A stretch of DNA of 64,000 nt, taken from positions 20,902,032 through 20,966,031 of the forward strand of contig NC_080582.1 of the NCBI RefSeq assembly GCF_029962835.1, in the 5' to 3' direction. The stretch comes from Magnolia sinica. Taxonomy: Eukaryota > Streptophyta > Magnoliopsida > Magnoliales > Magnoliaceae. Positions 35,417 through 46,061 of this stretch are shown here, piece after piece (within the stretch, counting starts at the first letter, position 1; each line of letters opens with the position of its first letter). The translations under genes and the position numbers were made by a program. The notes under the pieces were generated by a model that was not told the origin of the DNA, made no database searches, and saw only the letters and a program-made list of their open reading frames with translations.

Positions 35417-35862
35417 CGACCAGATGATGGAGTCCTGGGCGTCTGAAGTGCAGAAGCCTCCTTTCTCAATATGAGATTAGAGCCAACCCGAAAGGGAATC
35501 AAATGCATTCGGTTTGACTCCGTTGTCGTCTAGAAAATCAGCCACTCTGAGACTTGTCATGGAGTCAGAAATGTGCATCGAAGGGAAGGCCGCAAGAGGG
35601 CCTAGCCCGGACCAGTTCGAGGTCCACATGTTGCAGTCACTACGGCCCACCACCCACTGTGCATGCCTATTCAGGACAGGGAATATATTCTCAATCCGAT
35701 TCCACAGAGGGGACGCTAAACTTGATCAACCAGTGGGCGTAGATGAAAAGGAAGCCGAGTACTTAGAGCGGGCAAACTGGCTCCACAGGCTATTGTGCTC
35801 CCTGTGCTTGGCATTCTAGGCCAATTTCAGATGAAGCCCATACATAACATCCTTCAGCCTTT

Positions 35863-37131
35863 TTATCCCAAGCCCTCCCTCTGCTTTCGGCATGGCAATG
35901 GCAGACCACCTCCGCCAATGAAGATTCGGCTTCCCATCCTGCCAACCCCAAAAGAAGTTAGCGAACATCCTTTCCATCCTTTCAGGATATTATTGGGAAG
36001 AATCGTGGCTGCTAAGGTGTGGACGGGGATCCCGCCAAGGACGAACGAGATGAGGGCCAGCCATCCTACTTGGGAGAGAATACGAGCACTCCATCCCTGG
36101 ATTTTAGCAGCCATCTTGCCAAGCAGAGGGGCAAAATAGGAACTCTTAGCTCGGCCTTTGAAGATAGGAACTCCCAGATAAGTGAAAGTGCTTGGGGCTT
36201 TATCAATGCCAAGAATATGTTGAATAGACTTGCACCTGGCTGCCGACAGTTTTGAGGAGCAATGGAAGGAACTTTTCTTCTGGTTTACCCTTTGGCCTGA
36301 AACGGACTGGAACTTGGAAATGAAGTTTTTAACCTCTTTTAGAGACTTGCTAGAGCCATTAAGGAACAGAACCGTGTCGTCCACGTATAGCAGATGGGAG
36401 ATCTGCTTGCTGCCGCGCTTCACCTTGTAAGGAGTACAAACTCTAGTCGACCTAAGTTTGGAGAGGCCCCTGCTGAAAACTTCTGAGGCGAGGATGAATA
36501 GAGAGGGGAAAGAGGGTCGCCCTACCTAAGTCTGCGGGAGGACCTGAAGAAACCGCAACTAACCCCGTTAACTAAGACGGAAAACCAGTTGTCCTTCCAG
36601 CACGATTCAACCATATTGACCTAGGAAGGCCCAAAGCCAAACTTCAACAGAACTTGGCGAAGAAACGGCCATTCAACTCTATCGTAAGCTTTCTCCATGT
36701 CCAGTTTCAGCAAAATATTTCCTCCCCGAACTTTTCTGTCAATATCTCTGAAAATTTCCTACACTAGGGAGATGTTTTCGGCAATCGAGTGGTCCTTAAT
36801 AAAGGCCCCTTGTTCTAAGGAAATCAGTTTGGGAAGGAGAGAGCTGAGCCGGGCCTATTAAGTTGGCGAAGATCTTGTACACCACATTGCATGGACTGAT
36901 GGGTCTATAATCAGAGAAAGAAGACGCCCCAGGTTTCTTAGGGATCCAACAGACGAGCGTGGAAGTGAACGACCGAGGCAGCTCGGCACCCTGGAAAAAA
37001 GTGACCACCGCGGAGTGAATATCTGGGTCGACAGTATTCCAACAGCCAGAAAAAAAGGCTTCCGAGAGCCCTTCCGGTCCAGGCGCACCATCTTTGGAGA
37101 GCTTCTGGAATGCGATGCGGACCTCGTCCAC
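35863..37131 (-). pseudogene. LINE reverse transcriptase, frameshifted
   Basis: From 37131 the frame reads FQKLSKDGAPGPEGL, LVCWIPKKPGASSFSDYRP and NVVYKIFANL, which are fingers-region motifs. After frame changes, a block between 36795 and 36430 carries LKLDMEKAYDRVEW and a GDPLSPLF box. From 36423 the palm motif reads LLYVDDTVLF (normally YADD), then TFTYLGVPIF. The usual Asp of DGAPGPDG is Glu. Domain order and spacing match plant L1 reverse transcriptases, but at least two frame breaks make it inactive. Confidence 0.85.
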
Positions 37132-37140
37132 CGAAGGGAT

Positions 37141-37730
37141 TTACATAAGCATAAGGTTATCTTCATTAGCAATGAGAGAGGGGATGCAATCCCGGAGCTC
37201 GTAAGAAGTCGTGGAGGAGGAGTCAACAGGTTGGACTGCCGCACGCTGGATGGAAGGTTGATCCGAGGTGATCCCCGCTTCGCCCAGGTGAATCTCTTGG
37301 ATTCCTAACTTTCTGACTCTTTTTGAGGCCACTCTGTGAAAGAATTTAGTGTTTCTGTCGCCCTTTGCTAACCAAAAGTTCCGTGCTTTTTGCTTCCAAA
37401 AAATTTCTTCTGCTAGCTCCAACTTGGCCATGTGATCCCTGGCTTCAGAAAGTTCTGCTGAGTAAGCCAAAGGGTTGGCCTGATCATTTGTCTCCAAGAC
37501 ATAAATGGCTTGTTCCGCTTTCTTTAAGTTCTGAAAAATGTTCCCAAAGATATCATGATTCTAAGTTTTCAAAGCCTTCTTCACCTTCCTCAGTTTCAGA
37601 AGAAGGTTGACCATGGGGAGGGGAGAGAGATTAACCTCCCAAGCGTTGTCCACAGTCTGAGTGAAAGTCTCATGAATCATCCACATACGATGAAATCGGA
37701 AGGGCCGGGGGGGGGGGGGGGCTGGGAAGG
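37141..37730 (-). pseudogene. LINE ORF2 linker between endonuclease and reverse transcriptase
   Basis: After the C run the sequence continues with RPFRFHRMWMIHETFTQ and later EEIFWKQKARNFWLAKGDRNTKFFH, followed by ASKRVRKLGIQ. These are the classic linker motifs of plant L1 ORF2 proteins. There is one stop near 37560 and the frame is out of phase with the endonuclease. Confidence 0.85.
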
Positions 37731-38386
37731 TGCTTCACAAGGAAGTCCGGAAAAGCGTTTAACCATTGATCATTGCAGAGAATGCGATCCAACCTTGCCC
37801 ATACGTGGGAAAGACTGGCATGGTTATTACACCATGTGTATCTGTTGCCCACAAACCCAGCATCAGTAAGCCCGGTCTTGTCAATCGCTTCTCTGAACTC
37901 CCTAGAGCTGGCCGTGTCTTGACTACGATAACCCAACCTCTCAGAAGGATCAAGAACGGTGCTGAAGTCGCCGCCAACTGCCAAAGGACTAAGGGAACCT
38001 ACAGCAACAGACTCCATCACACTCCACAGAGAACGCCTACTGTATCTAGAGCACTTAGCATAGACAAAGGAGATTTGAAAAGGAGCCATCTAGACTTGAG
38101 AAAAAACTTCCAACGATATCATTTGCTTAGATTGAGCAAGCACCCTGGTGGTAAGATTGGATCGGTGGAATACCCAGATCTTTCCACCTTCCGCATCATT
38201 AGAGATGAAAGAGTGGAATCCTAACTTTAGCCCGATTCCCACTCTTCGGCTATCTCTAGCCATAGGCTCAAGGATCGCAAGCAACGAAGGATTATGGGCT
38301 CGGATGAGCCTTTTCACTAAACAAATAGTGGCCACATTGGCCATCCCGCGGGCATTCCAGATGATAGTGTGATTCATCAGACACAT
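37722..38386 (-). pseudogene. LINE apurinic endonuclease domain with one stop and a C-run frameshift
   Basis: Starts IIWNARGM (usual form WNxRG), followed by LLAILEPM (catalytic Glu), VYAKCSR, AVGGDFSTVLDPSER (GGDFN box) and RYTWCN...WARLDRILCN. A single TAG (codon at 38090-38092) interrupts an otherwise continuous frame. The expected C-terminal SDHxPL box is missing where a 15-base G run on the plus strand (37707-37721) sits, so the repeat likely arose with a small deletion. The domain would have nicked target DNA. Confidence 0.9.
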
Positions 38387-39798
38387 TTCTTGATAATCCA
38401 GCCCTGCGATTGATGTTTATCAACCTTTTTTCTTTCCTGACCGTGGAGCTACAATAGGCACCTAGACGACTCTCAACAACTGAACTAGCCATCTTATATA
38501 GAGATAGATCGATAGAGAGGTCCAGTTGCCGGTAGACTGAAACACATCCATCTGTCAGCCCTTTGGGAGGCAGAGCACCGATTTTTGCATCCTGGTGGAC
38601 TAGCGGGGTGTTATCCTGCAAAGATTTAGCGGGTAAGAAATCGGCTTCTTCCCTGAGGGAGGAAGGGTGAATTACCTGTTGATCGAGGGTTGTAGTGCGA
38701 TTTGGTAGGGGAGTGGAACTGGGTGTTGGGGCATATAGCAGCTTCCACTGTCTGCTGCATTGATGGACATAAATCCCCAGGGCTGACTGGGTTAGAGCAG
38801 CGCACCTAGGCATTGGCGTGGATCTCTTGGCCGACTGGGGAGTAGCTTGAGGAGCACGAGTCGTCAAGCAAAAGTTGTTCATCGTTGGGAGCTGATCTGG
38901 GGATTAATTGAGAGGCATTGCGTCAGCTGCATCTGGCTTAGAGAGTCATCTACAATTGGAGTGTGCTGAGGCCTTGGATAGAGATGGGTATCCAACCTAG
39001 TCGAAGGAGAGGCAGGGAGGCGAGATCTGATCTCTTGACCAATTTGGCCAGCACTTGTATGGTTGGCTTCGGATCTGCTGACTTGGGCATTATGTCGAGC
39101 ATTTGCAGGGTAGGCTTCAGACCTACTAACTGAGGCATTTTGTTGAACACCTTCCACCGACAGGTTGGAAGGGGCGATCCCAATGATCTCAGCTCCCAAG
39201 TATTCAACCATGGCATTGTCAGCATCGAAGTCCTCTTCCAGAGAGGTGAGAGAATTGTCTGTCTCACTATTGGGATTCGTTCTCGGGGCTTGAGCCGCAC
39301 TAGGAAGGTCTGGTTCCTGTTTGTCTTCCATTTGAGCTTTGATCTCATACGAGCTTCCTGCAACGATGAACTAGATCGGAGAGGTGAGAGATGATGCCTT
39401 CAGCATGGATACCTTCACTCTAGCAAACATCTCGAAGATCCCAAATCTGGACAATGTGTCTATGCATATCACCTCTCCCAGGAGACTACCCAAGTCGTGG
39501 ATGGTAGATATGAACCACACGTGGGCTGGGATACCGTACAAACGAATCCAGAGTTCCTCGTTCGCCACCTGCGAGCGAGGGGTCCATGGGCAAATCTCCA
39601 TTAGTCCCATGCTCTTCCATAGAGAGGAGTCTCTGACCAAATCTGAGAGTTCCTCCCTAGATCTGAAGGAAATCAGAAATTGATGTGAGGAGATTCGTGC
39701 TACATTAACAGTAGAGGCGTTGAACCGAGAAGAGCGGAATCCGTCAATGATCTGAAGGATGGATATCTCCTGAGTCCTGGAGGATGCCACTAAGGCTA
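38292..39798 (-). pseudogene. LINE ORF1 (nucleic-acid-binding protein), 5' end lost
   Basis: 39798-39371 encodes the DUF4283 region found in plant LINE ORF1 proteins: HQFLISFRSREELSDLVRDS, MEICPWTPRSQV, ELWIRLYGIPAHVWF and LGSLLGEVICID. The frame then shifts into a Ser/Asn/Gln-rich acidic tail (39331-38879) and a further frame (38882-38292) that overlaps the start of ORF2. The upstream open frame to 40069 is read-through into the CACTA end, not native ORF1. No zinc knuckle is obvious. Confidence 0.8.
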
Positions 39799-39811
39799 CA
39801 CTATAAGAAAA

Positions 39812-40925
39812 GTCACTTTTACCTACGAAAATTTTCGTAGGTAAAAGCCTATTTTTCATAGGCAAAACCTTTTTCCGATGAAAATTTTCGTCGGCAATTT
39901 CGTTGCTAAAAGATCGAGGGAGAAACCTTTTACCAACAAAAAAAAGTATTTTGTTGGCAAAAGTAAGACTTTTGCCGATGATTTCATTTCGTAGGTAAAA
40001 TATTTTACCAACGTACTTTTTCGTAGCCAAAAATATTGAAAAATAATTTTGCCTTATATTCGTAGCCAAAATAGATTTACAAAACTTTTTAACTACGATT
40101 ATTTTCGTAGCTAAAAATATTTACAAAACGTTTACCTACCGATTTTTTCATAGGTAAAAATTATGACAACACTTTCACCTACAAATAATTTCGTAGGTAA
40201 AAATATTTACAAAAGTTTTACCAACGAATTTGTTTCGTAGGTAATAATTATGACAATTTTTACCTACAAATAATTTCGTAGCTAAACATATTACATAAGT
40301 TTTGCCTACAAATTGATTTCGTAGGTCAAAATTATAGCAAAACTTTTACCTACGAATTTGTTCGTCAGTAAAAATTGTTACAAAAGCTTTACCTATTAAT
40401 AATTTCGTAGGTAAAAATATTTTCAAAACTTTCAGGTAAAAATTGTTACAAAAGTTTTACCTACTAATACTTTCGTAGCTAAAAATATTTTCAAAACTTT
40501 TACCTATGAATTAGTTGGCAGGTAAAAATTGTTACAAATGTTTTACCTACGAATATTGTCGTAGCTAAAAATATTTACAAAACCTTTACCTATGAATAGT
40601 TTCGTAGGCAAAAATATTTACAGAACTTTTTCCTACGAAGCGTTTCGTAGCTAAAAACTTTTATGAAACTTTTACTTACGAATTGTTTGGTAGGTAAAAC
40701 CATTTTGAAAACATAGACCAACGAATATTTTTGTAGGTAAAAATATTTTAAAAACATTTACCTACAAATATTTTCGTAGCTAAAACATTTACGAACTTTT
40801 CCCTACGAAATGTTTCGTAGGTAAAAAAGTGTATGAGACTTTTACCTACGACAATTATAGTAGATAAAAACCTGATTATACTTTTACCTATGAAAATTTT
40901 CGTTGGTAAAAGTGTCCTTTTTTTT
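39812..40925. repeat. CACTA subterminal palindromic repeats
   Basis: Roughly twenty copies of a near-palindrome of the form TTTTACCTACGAA...TTTCGTAGGTAAAA, one about every 50-60 bp, in both orientations. Variants replace 'gtaggt' with 'gtagct'. In En/Spm elements such repeats bind the TNPA-type protein. No coding meaning. Confidence 0.9.
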
Positions 40926-41151
40926 TTTTTAATGTGCCTGCGAAATATTCCTGATATACACCTGTTACAATATTCCTGATATACACCTGTTAATATTCCT
41001 GTTATATATAAATATTTCATCATATTCACATTCACATCCATTTAAACCCAAAGTACGTAGATTCATCCAAATATAAACTACATCCATCAACATAAAATTC
41101 ATTCACACATAAATACATATAAGTTTAACATCATAAATAAAATACAAAAAA

Positions 41152-41712
41152 TCATAAAGATGAAGGTGGAGGAGGTGGAGCATCAGTGGGTAAGCGTGCA
41201 GTGAGAGCCTGAAACATCTCCATCATCTGTCGCTCATGCTCTACCCGCATCTCCTCCATCCTCCTTTCATACTCCTCTCTCTCCCTCGCCTGCTCCTCCA
41301 TCCTCCTCCTCTCCTGCTCCTCCTGCTGCCTTGTCAGATCCTCCATCCTCCTCTCCTGCTCCTCTCTCTACCTCGTCAGATCCTTCATCCTCCTCTCCTG
41401 CTCCTCCATCTGCCTCTCCAGCTGCTCACTCGTCTTCTCCAGTTGCTCTTTAATGTCATGGATGAGGACCCGTAGCTGCTTAACCTCTTTCTCTGTAATA
41501 TCAGCTCGATGGGTGGCGCTCTCGCCAATGACGATGGATTGGGTGGAGGCAGCTCTAGCGGGTGCCAGGAGCTTGGCACCATGGCTAAGCCCACGAACAT
41601 ATCCAGAACGGGTGCCAAGCACCTCACTCAGGATCTCTGGCTCACTCTGCTGAGTACCATCGGGAGTGGGCTGACTGTGTAAGGTGTCCATCGCCGCCTG
41701 TAATGAAAACAT
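41152..41712 (-). pseudogene. CACTA second-ORF protein, C-terminal part with coiled coil
   Basis: From 41712 the frame reads SEPEILSEVLGTRSGYVRGL, the typical tail motif of plant En/Spm accessory proteins (Transposase_24 family), then a long Glu/Arg-rich coiled coil with 'QEERRMEEQ'-like repeats. One stop (near 41368) splits the coil, and it ends PTDAPPPPPSSL. The pyrimidine-rich coding repeat also opens frames on the opposite strand, which should be ignored. It probably bound subterminal repeats and oligomerised. Confidence 0.8.
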
Positions 41713-41784
41713 ATGAATTTTCTCTAAAAAATGACATTATTATAATGTAAAGCAATTAAACTTTACAATGTAAGGATTTTTACC

Positions 41785-41890
41785 CAAATCTCGCTGGCTC
41801 TAGGATGTACCCAAGATCTCGTCGCCTGTCAACAATGAGTCCCTCTGTAGAGGTCTACTGGTCTGGGCTCTTGGCCAGTGATGGGATCTC
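41785..41890 (-). pseudogene. CACTA second-ORF exon fragment (ETH...WVHPRA motif)
   Basis: Minus-strand translation gives DLYRGTHC and, after a stop, QATRSWVHPRASEIW, matching the 'ELFxxTHxxKDGSWVhpRA' part of Transposase_24 proteins. Flanked by likely intron sequence. Short and broken. Confidence 0.65.
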
Positions 41891-42147
41891 GCTACGCAAT
41901 CGAAAGGACAATAGAGTTAATATAAATGCATGGAAAGAATATATCAACTTAATAATTACCAGTAATTTCTTACCATACTGTGATGAATTTCTACAAATGA
42001 CTTTAAACCAGCTATGTGGTTCACTTCTAACTTTCCCCTGTTGTCAAAATTTATTTTGCTCCTCTTCTAAACACATTATCATAATATATTATTATTAATA
42101 GCGAATTTAATTGTTACCTTAAGATATCGTAAATATGTAAATATTAT

Positions 42148-42641
42148 CTAAAAAGAATCAAACAAAAATCTATTGTAGAGTATCCGCCAGTCGTTATCGG
42201 TCATGTGCGGTGGTGCAGACTGTGCGCCCTTCTCGTGGCTCATGCACTGCTTGTACCGCTTGTGTAATATGGAGCGGTACTCCTTGAACCGCTCCTTGAT
42301 CATTTCATCGACGGCATAGGAAATGTGCGGAACACTCAAATCTAAGTCAAACTTATCTTGCAGTTTCGTAAATAATAGATTAAGGTAATAAACTTATTAA
42401 GAAAATAATTTAACCATAAAATGACCTTTTATAAAATAAATTTTAAAAAACTAAAATTTACTTGAAGGCGCTGACGGATGATCTGCTGCACATCATCTAT
42501 CACGTCTCCCCAATGGGGGGTGGTGGGGGGGATCAAAGATCGGCATAAGACACCGACCTCTGACGTAAACAGTCTGGCATTGTTCCTAATAGGTCTAATG
42601 TAGTCTTGTGGGAACTCTACCGTCACCCTACCCTCGCGCAT
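42148..42641 (-). pseudogene. CACTA second-ORF protein, Transposase_24 core (two exons)
   Basis: The exon at 42641-42460 reads REGRVTVEFPQDY, LFTSEVGVLCRSLIPPTT and HWGDVIDDVQ. After a probable intron the next exon (about 42355-42148) continues DKFDLDLSVPH, RFKEYRSILHKRYKQC and MTDNDWRILYNRF. This order (WKDVP-like block, then F-D-L, then W-R block) is the En/Spm accessory protein core. No stop is seen within either exon. Confidence 0.8.
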
Positions 42642-42659
42642 AATTCACTCTAAAAGCAA

Positions 42660-42910
42660 CCCATGCGTGGGTCCACATCCTCGTCGGCTGGTCGACGACG
42701 CTGTTGCAAAAGAAATATGTAAGTCTAAACATAAACAGAAATCATTAAAATAAATATATATCTAGACTTACATGCAGTGCCCTGTGTATGCGCGACTGAG
42801 GGATCAGACGCCTGCGATGTAACATGTGACGGTGATGCTGGCTCAATCGCATCACGGGTAGAAGGGGTAGATCCAGTGCATGAACGACGTACTTTCCCAC
42901 CTGGTGCCAT
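42660..42910 (-). pseudogene. CACTA second-ORF first exon(s)
   Basis: Starts MAPGGKVRRSCTGSTPS and runs through a Ser/Thr-rich low-complexity region to a probable donor near 42768. A good acceptor (ttttgcaacag) at about 42704 leads to RRRPADEDVDPR. N-terminal low-complexity is usual for this family. It sits only about 300 bp from the transposase remnant. Confidence 0.6.
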
Positions 42911-43224
42911 CAGTGAATATGTGCGAGCTACGAACTTATAAATTTAAACAATGTCAATACAAGTGGAATATACTAAAATATTTTACAAGTAGTGTTGACG
43001 ATACAATGCATTTGTGCTTATGCTTAGAGAGATGATTAAAATATGATTAGACCATTATACTATAATGCAAGAAGAATATAATAAAACTATAAACTTTAAT
43101 CTATAACCGTTGAAAATTCCATTACACATTGTCATTCTATATTACTACACATATTTCATTGTAATACGAAACAACTTTGAAGTAAACTATCCAAAGTACT
43201 GCCTGCGTAAGGTATCGTATTCTT

Positions 43225-43404
43225 CAGAAGCATATGTCATTTCGTGTGAAGCACCCGACATATCATGTTCTTGCATTTTCGACATGGACACCTAATCTTA
43301 TTCCTTGAATCTGCCCGATTTCACGCAAATTCCATGAACTCTTGAACCCCTTGTTTATGCTATGGGCCAAACCTGTTCTTCGCTCGCATCCAACTCTTAT
43401 CCAT
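43225..43404 (-). pseudogene. N-terminal fragment of CACTA transposase (Transposase-associated domain)
   Basis: The ATG at 43404 begins MDKSWMRAKNRFGP, then after a stop GVQEFMEFA, another stop, and IRCPCRKCKNM. These are the hallmark start (MDKSWM), GV-x-x-F-x-FA and CPC-x-x-C motifs of the domain in front of plant TNP2-type transposases. Nothing of the ~700-residue catalytic part follows. Within 300 bp the second ORF starts, so a large internal deletion is inferred. Confidence 0.85.
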
Positions 43405-43448
43405 GTCTACAATAAAAAGACTAAAGTCAGTTTATGGAAATGGCTTTA

Positions 43449-46061
43449 AGATTAGGCTAGGTTATAGGTTATAAGTATAGGTTATATGTTAAGGTTAAGG
43501 TCTAGGTTTAGGTTATAGGTTAGGGTTTTGGGATTTGAGAATAGGTTTAGGTTAAGGTTATATAAGTCTAGGTTTAGGTTATAGGTATAGGGAATGTTTA
43601 CGGTATAGGTATAGGTTTTGGGATTTGAGAATATGTTTATGTTATAAGTGTAGGTTATAGGTATAGGGAATGGTTTAGGGTATAGGTATAGGTTTTGGGA
43701 TTTGAGAATAGTTTTAGGTTATAAGTGTAGGTTATAGGTTTAGGGAATGGTTAGGTTTGGGTTATAGATTTTGGGATTTGAGAATAGGTTTAGGTTAAGG
43801 TTATAAGTATAAGTTTAGGTTTAGGTTTTAAGTTATAGGTTATAAGTATAGGTTATAGGTTAAGGTTAAGGTCTAGGTTTAGGTCATAAGTTAGGGTTTT
43901 GGGATTTGAGAATAGGTTTAAGTTAAGGTTATAAATCTAGGTTTAGGTTATAGGTATAGGGAATGGTTTAGGGTATAGGTATAGGTTTTGGGATTTGAGA
44001 ATAGTTTTAGGTTATAAGTGTAGGTTATAGGTTTGGGTTATAGGTTTTGATATTTGAGAATAGGTTTAGGTTATAAGCATAGGTTTTAGTTGGGCTATAG
44101 GTTAAGGTTTAGGGATTAGAGTTTAGGTTAAGGTTGTAAGTTTAGGTTTAGGTTATAATTATAGGCTATAGGTTAAGGTTAAGGTCTAGGTTTAGGTTAT
44201 AAGTATAAGTTTTAGGATTTGAGAATAGGTTTAGGTTATAAGTATAGGTTATAGGTTTGGGTTATAGGTTTTGAGATTTGAGAATAGGTTTAGGTTATAA
44301 GTGTAGGTTATGTGTTTAGATAATGGTTAGGTTCAGGGTATAGGTATAGGTTTTGCGATTTGAGAATAGTTTTAGGTTATAAGTGTAAGTTATAGGTTTA
44401 GGGTATAGGTATATGTTTTGGGATTTGAGAATAGTTTTAGGTTATAAGTGTAGGTTATAGGTTTAGGGAATGGTTAGGTTTGTGTTATAGGTTTTGGGAT
44501 TTGAGAATAGCTCTAGTTTATGAGTGTAGGTTATAGGTTTAGGGAATGGTTAGGTTTAGGGTATAGGTATAGGTTTTGGGATTTGAGAATAATTTTCGGT
44601 TATAAGTGTGGGTTATAGGTTTAGGGAATGGTTAGGTTTCGGTTATAGGTTTTGGGATTTGGGAATAGGTTTAGGTTATAAGTGTACGTTATAGGTTTAG
44701 AGAATGGTTAGGTATAGGGTATAGGTATAGGTTTTGGGATTTGAGAATTGTTTTAGGTTATAAGTATAGGTTATAGGTTTAGGGAATGGTTAGGTTTGGG
44801 TTATAAGTTTTGGGATTTGAGAATAGGTTTAGGTTATAAGTATAGGTTTTAGTTGGGTTATAGGTTTTGGGATTTGGGAATAGGTTAAGGTTTAGGTTTA
44901 GGAAATCGGGTTCGGGTTTGGGATCGGGCTTAGGTTTGGGCTATAAGTATAGGTTTTGGGATTTGAGAATAGGTTTAGGTTAAGGTTATGAGTCTAGGTT
45001 TATGTTATAGGTATAGGGAAAGGTTTAGGGTATAGGTATAGGTATAGGTTTCGGAATTTGAGAATAGGTTTAGGTTATAAGTGTAGGTTATAGGTTTAGG
45101 GAATGGTTAGGTTTAGGGTATTGGTATAGGCTTTGGGATTTGAGAATAGTTTTAGGTTATAAGTGTCGGTTATAGGTTTAGGGAATGGTTAGGTTTGGGT
45201 TATAGGTTTTGAAATTTGAGAATACGTTTAGGTTATAAGTGTAGGTTATAGGTTTATGGAATAGTTAGGTTTAGGGTATAGGTATAGGTTTTGGGATTTG
45301 AGAATAGTTTTAGGTTATAAGTATAGGTTATAGGTATAGGGAATGGTTAGTTTTGGGTTATAGGTTTTGGGAATTGAGAATAGGTTTAGGTTATAAGTGT
45401 GGGTTATAAGTTTATGGAATGGTTAGGTTTAGGGTATAGGTATAGGTTTTGGGATTTGAGAATAGTTTTAGGTTGTAAGTGTAAGTCATAGGTTTAGGGA
45501 ATGGTTAGGTTTGGGTTATAGGTTTTGGGATTTAAGAATAGGTTTAGGTTATAAGTATAGGTTTTAGTTGGGTTATAGGTTTTGAAATTTAAGAATAGGT
45601 TAAGGTTTAGGTTTAGGAAATCGGGTTCAGGTTTGGGATCGGGCTTAGGTTTTGGGCTATAAGTATAGGTTTTGGGATTTGAGAATTGGTTTAGGTTAAG
45701 GTTATAAGTCTAGGTTTATTTTATAGGTATAGGGAATGGTTTAGAGTATAGGTATAGGTTTTGGGATTTGAGAATAGGTTTAGGTAATAAGTGTAGGTTA
45801 TAGGTTTAGGGAATGGTTAGGTTTAGGTATAGGTATAGGTTTTGGGATTTGAGAATAGTTTTGGGTTATGACTGTAGGTTACAGGTTTTGGGAATGGTTA
45901 GGTTTGGGTTATTGGTTTTGGGATTTGAGAATAGGTTTAGGTTATAGGTTTAGGGAATGGTTAAGTTTAGGGTATATGTATAGGTTTTGCGATTTGAGAA
46001 TAGTTTCAGGTTATAAGTCTAGGTTATAGGTATAGGGAATGGTTAGGTTTGGGTTATAGGT
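43449..46061 (+). repeat. Minisatellite block 1, telomere-like 76/82 bp units
   Basis: Two alternating units of about 76 and 82 bp are anchored on 'ggttttgggatttgagaata' and contain 'gtaggttataggtttaggga' and 'atggttaggtttgggttata' or 'atggttaggtttagggtata'. The telomere-type heptamer TTTAGGG occurs about once per unit. Every few hundred to ~1,400 bp a distinct insert of type 'aaatcgggttcgggtttggg' recurs (44904, 45617 here). Strand bias is extreme: the plus strand has almost no C. No ORF. Confidence 0.95.
46057..46061. repeat. TAGGT target-site duplication, left copy
   Basis: The five bases before the TG of the left LTR. The identical TAGGT follows the right LTR at 54710-54714. 5 bp is the standard length for Ty3/gypsy and Ty1/copia integrases. 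Confidence 0.9.

Larger units (their letters stand above)
34137..39798 (-). mobile_element. L1-type LINE retrotransposon, decayed and 5'-interrupted
   Basis: Read on the minus strand, the order is ORF1 (39798 down to about 38400), then ORF2 with endonuclease, reverse transcriptase, a zinc-binding C-terminal domain and RNase H, and finally an A tail (the T run at about 34137-34147). This is the plan of plant L1 elements. Stops and frameshifts break ORF2 repeatedly. The 5' part of ORF1 is missing because a CACTA element begins at 39799. The remaining 5' piece should lie beyond that element's other end, which I did not find here. Confidence 0.9.

Noticed and set aside
39799..40069. N-terminal extension of the LINE ORF1 frame
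   Set aside because: The extra ~90 codons translate the CACTA terminus and its subterminal repeats, so they are not native ORF1.
41236..41475. Plus-strand Leu/Pro-rich frame
   Set aside because: It is the complement of the Glu/Arg-rich coiled coil of the CACTA accessory protein.
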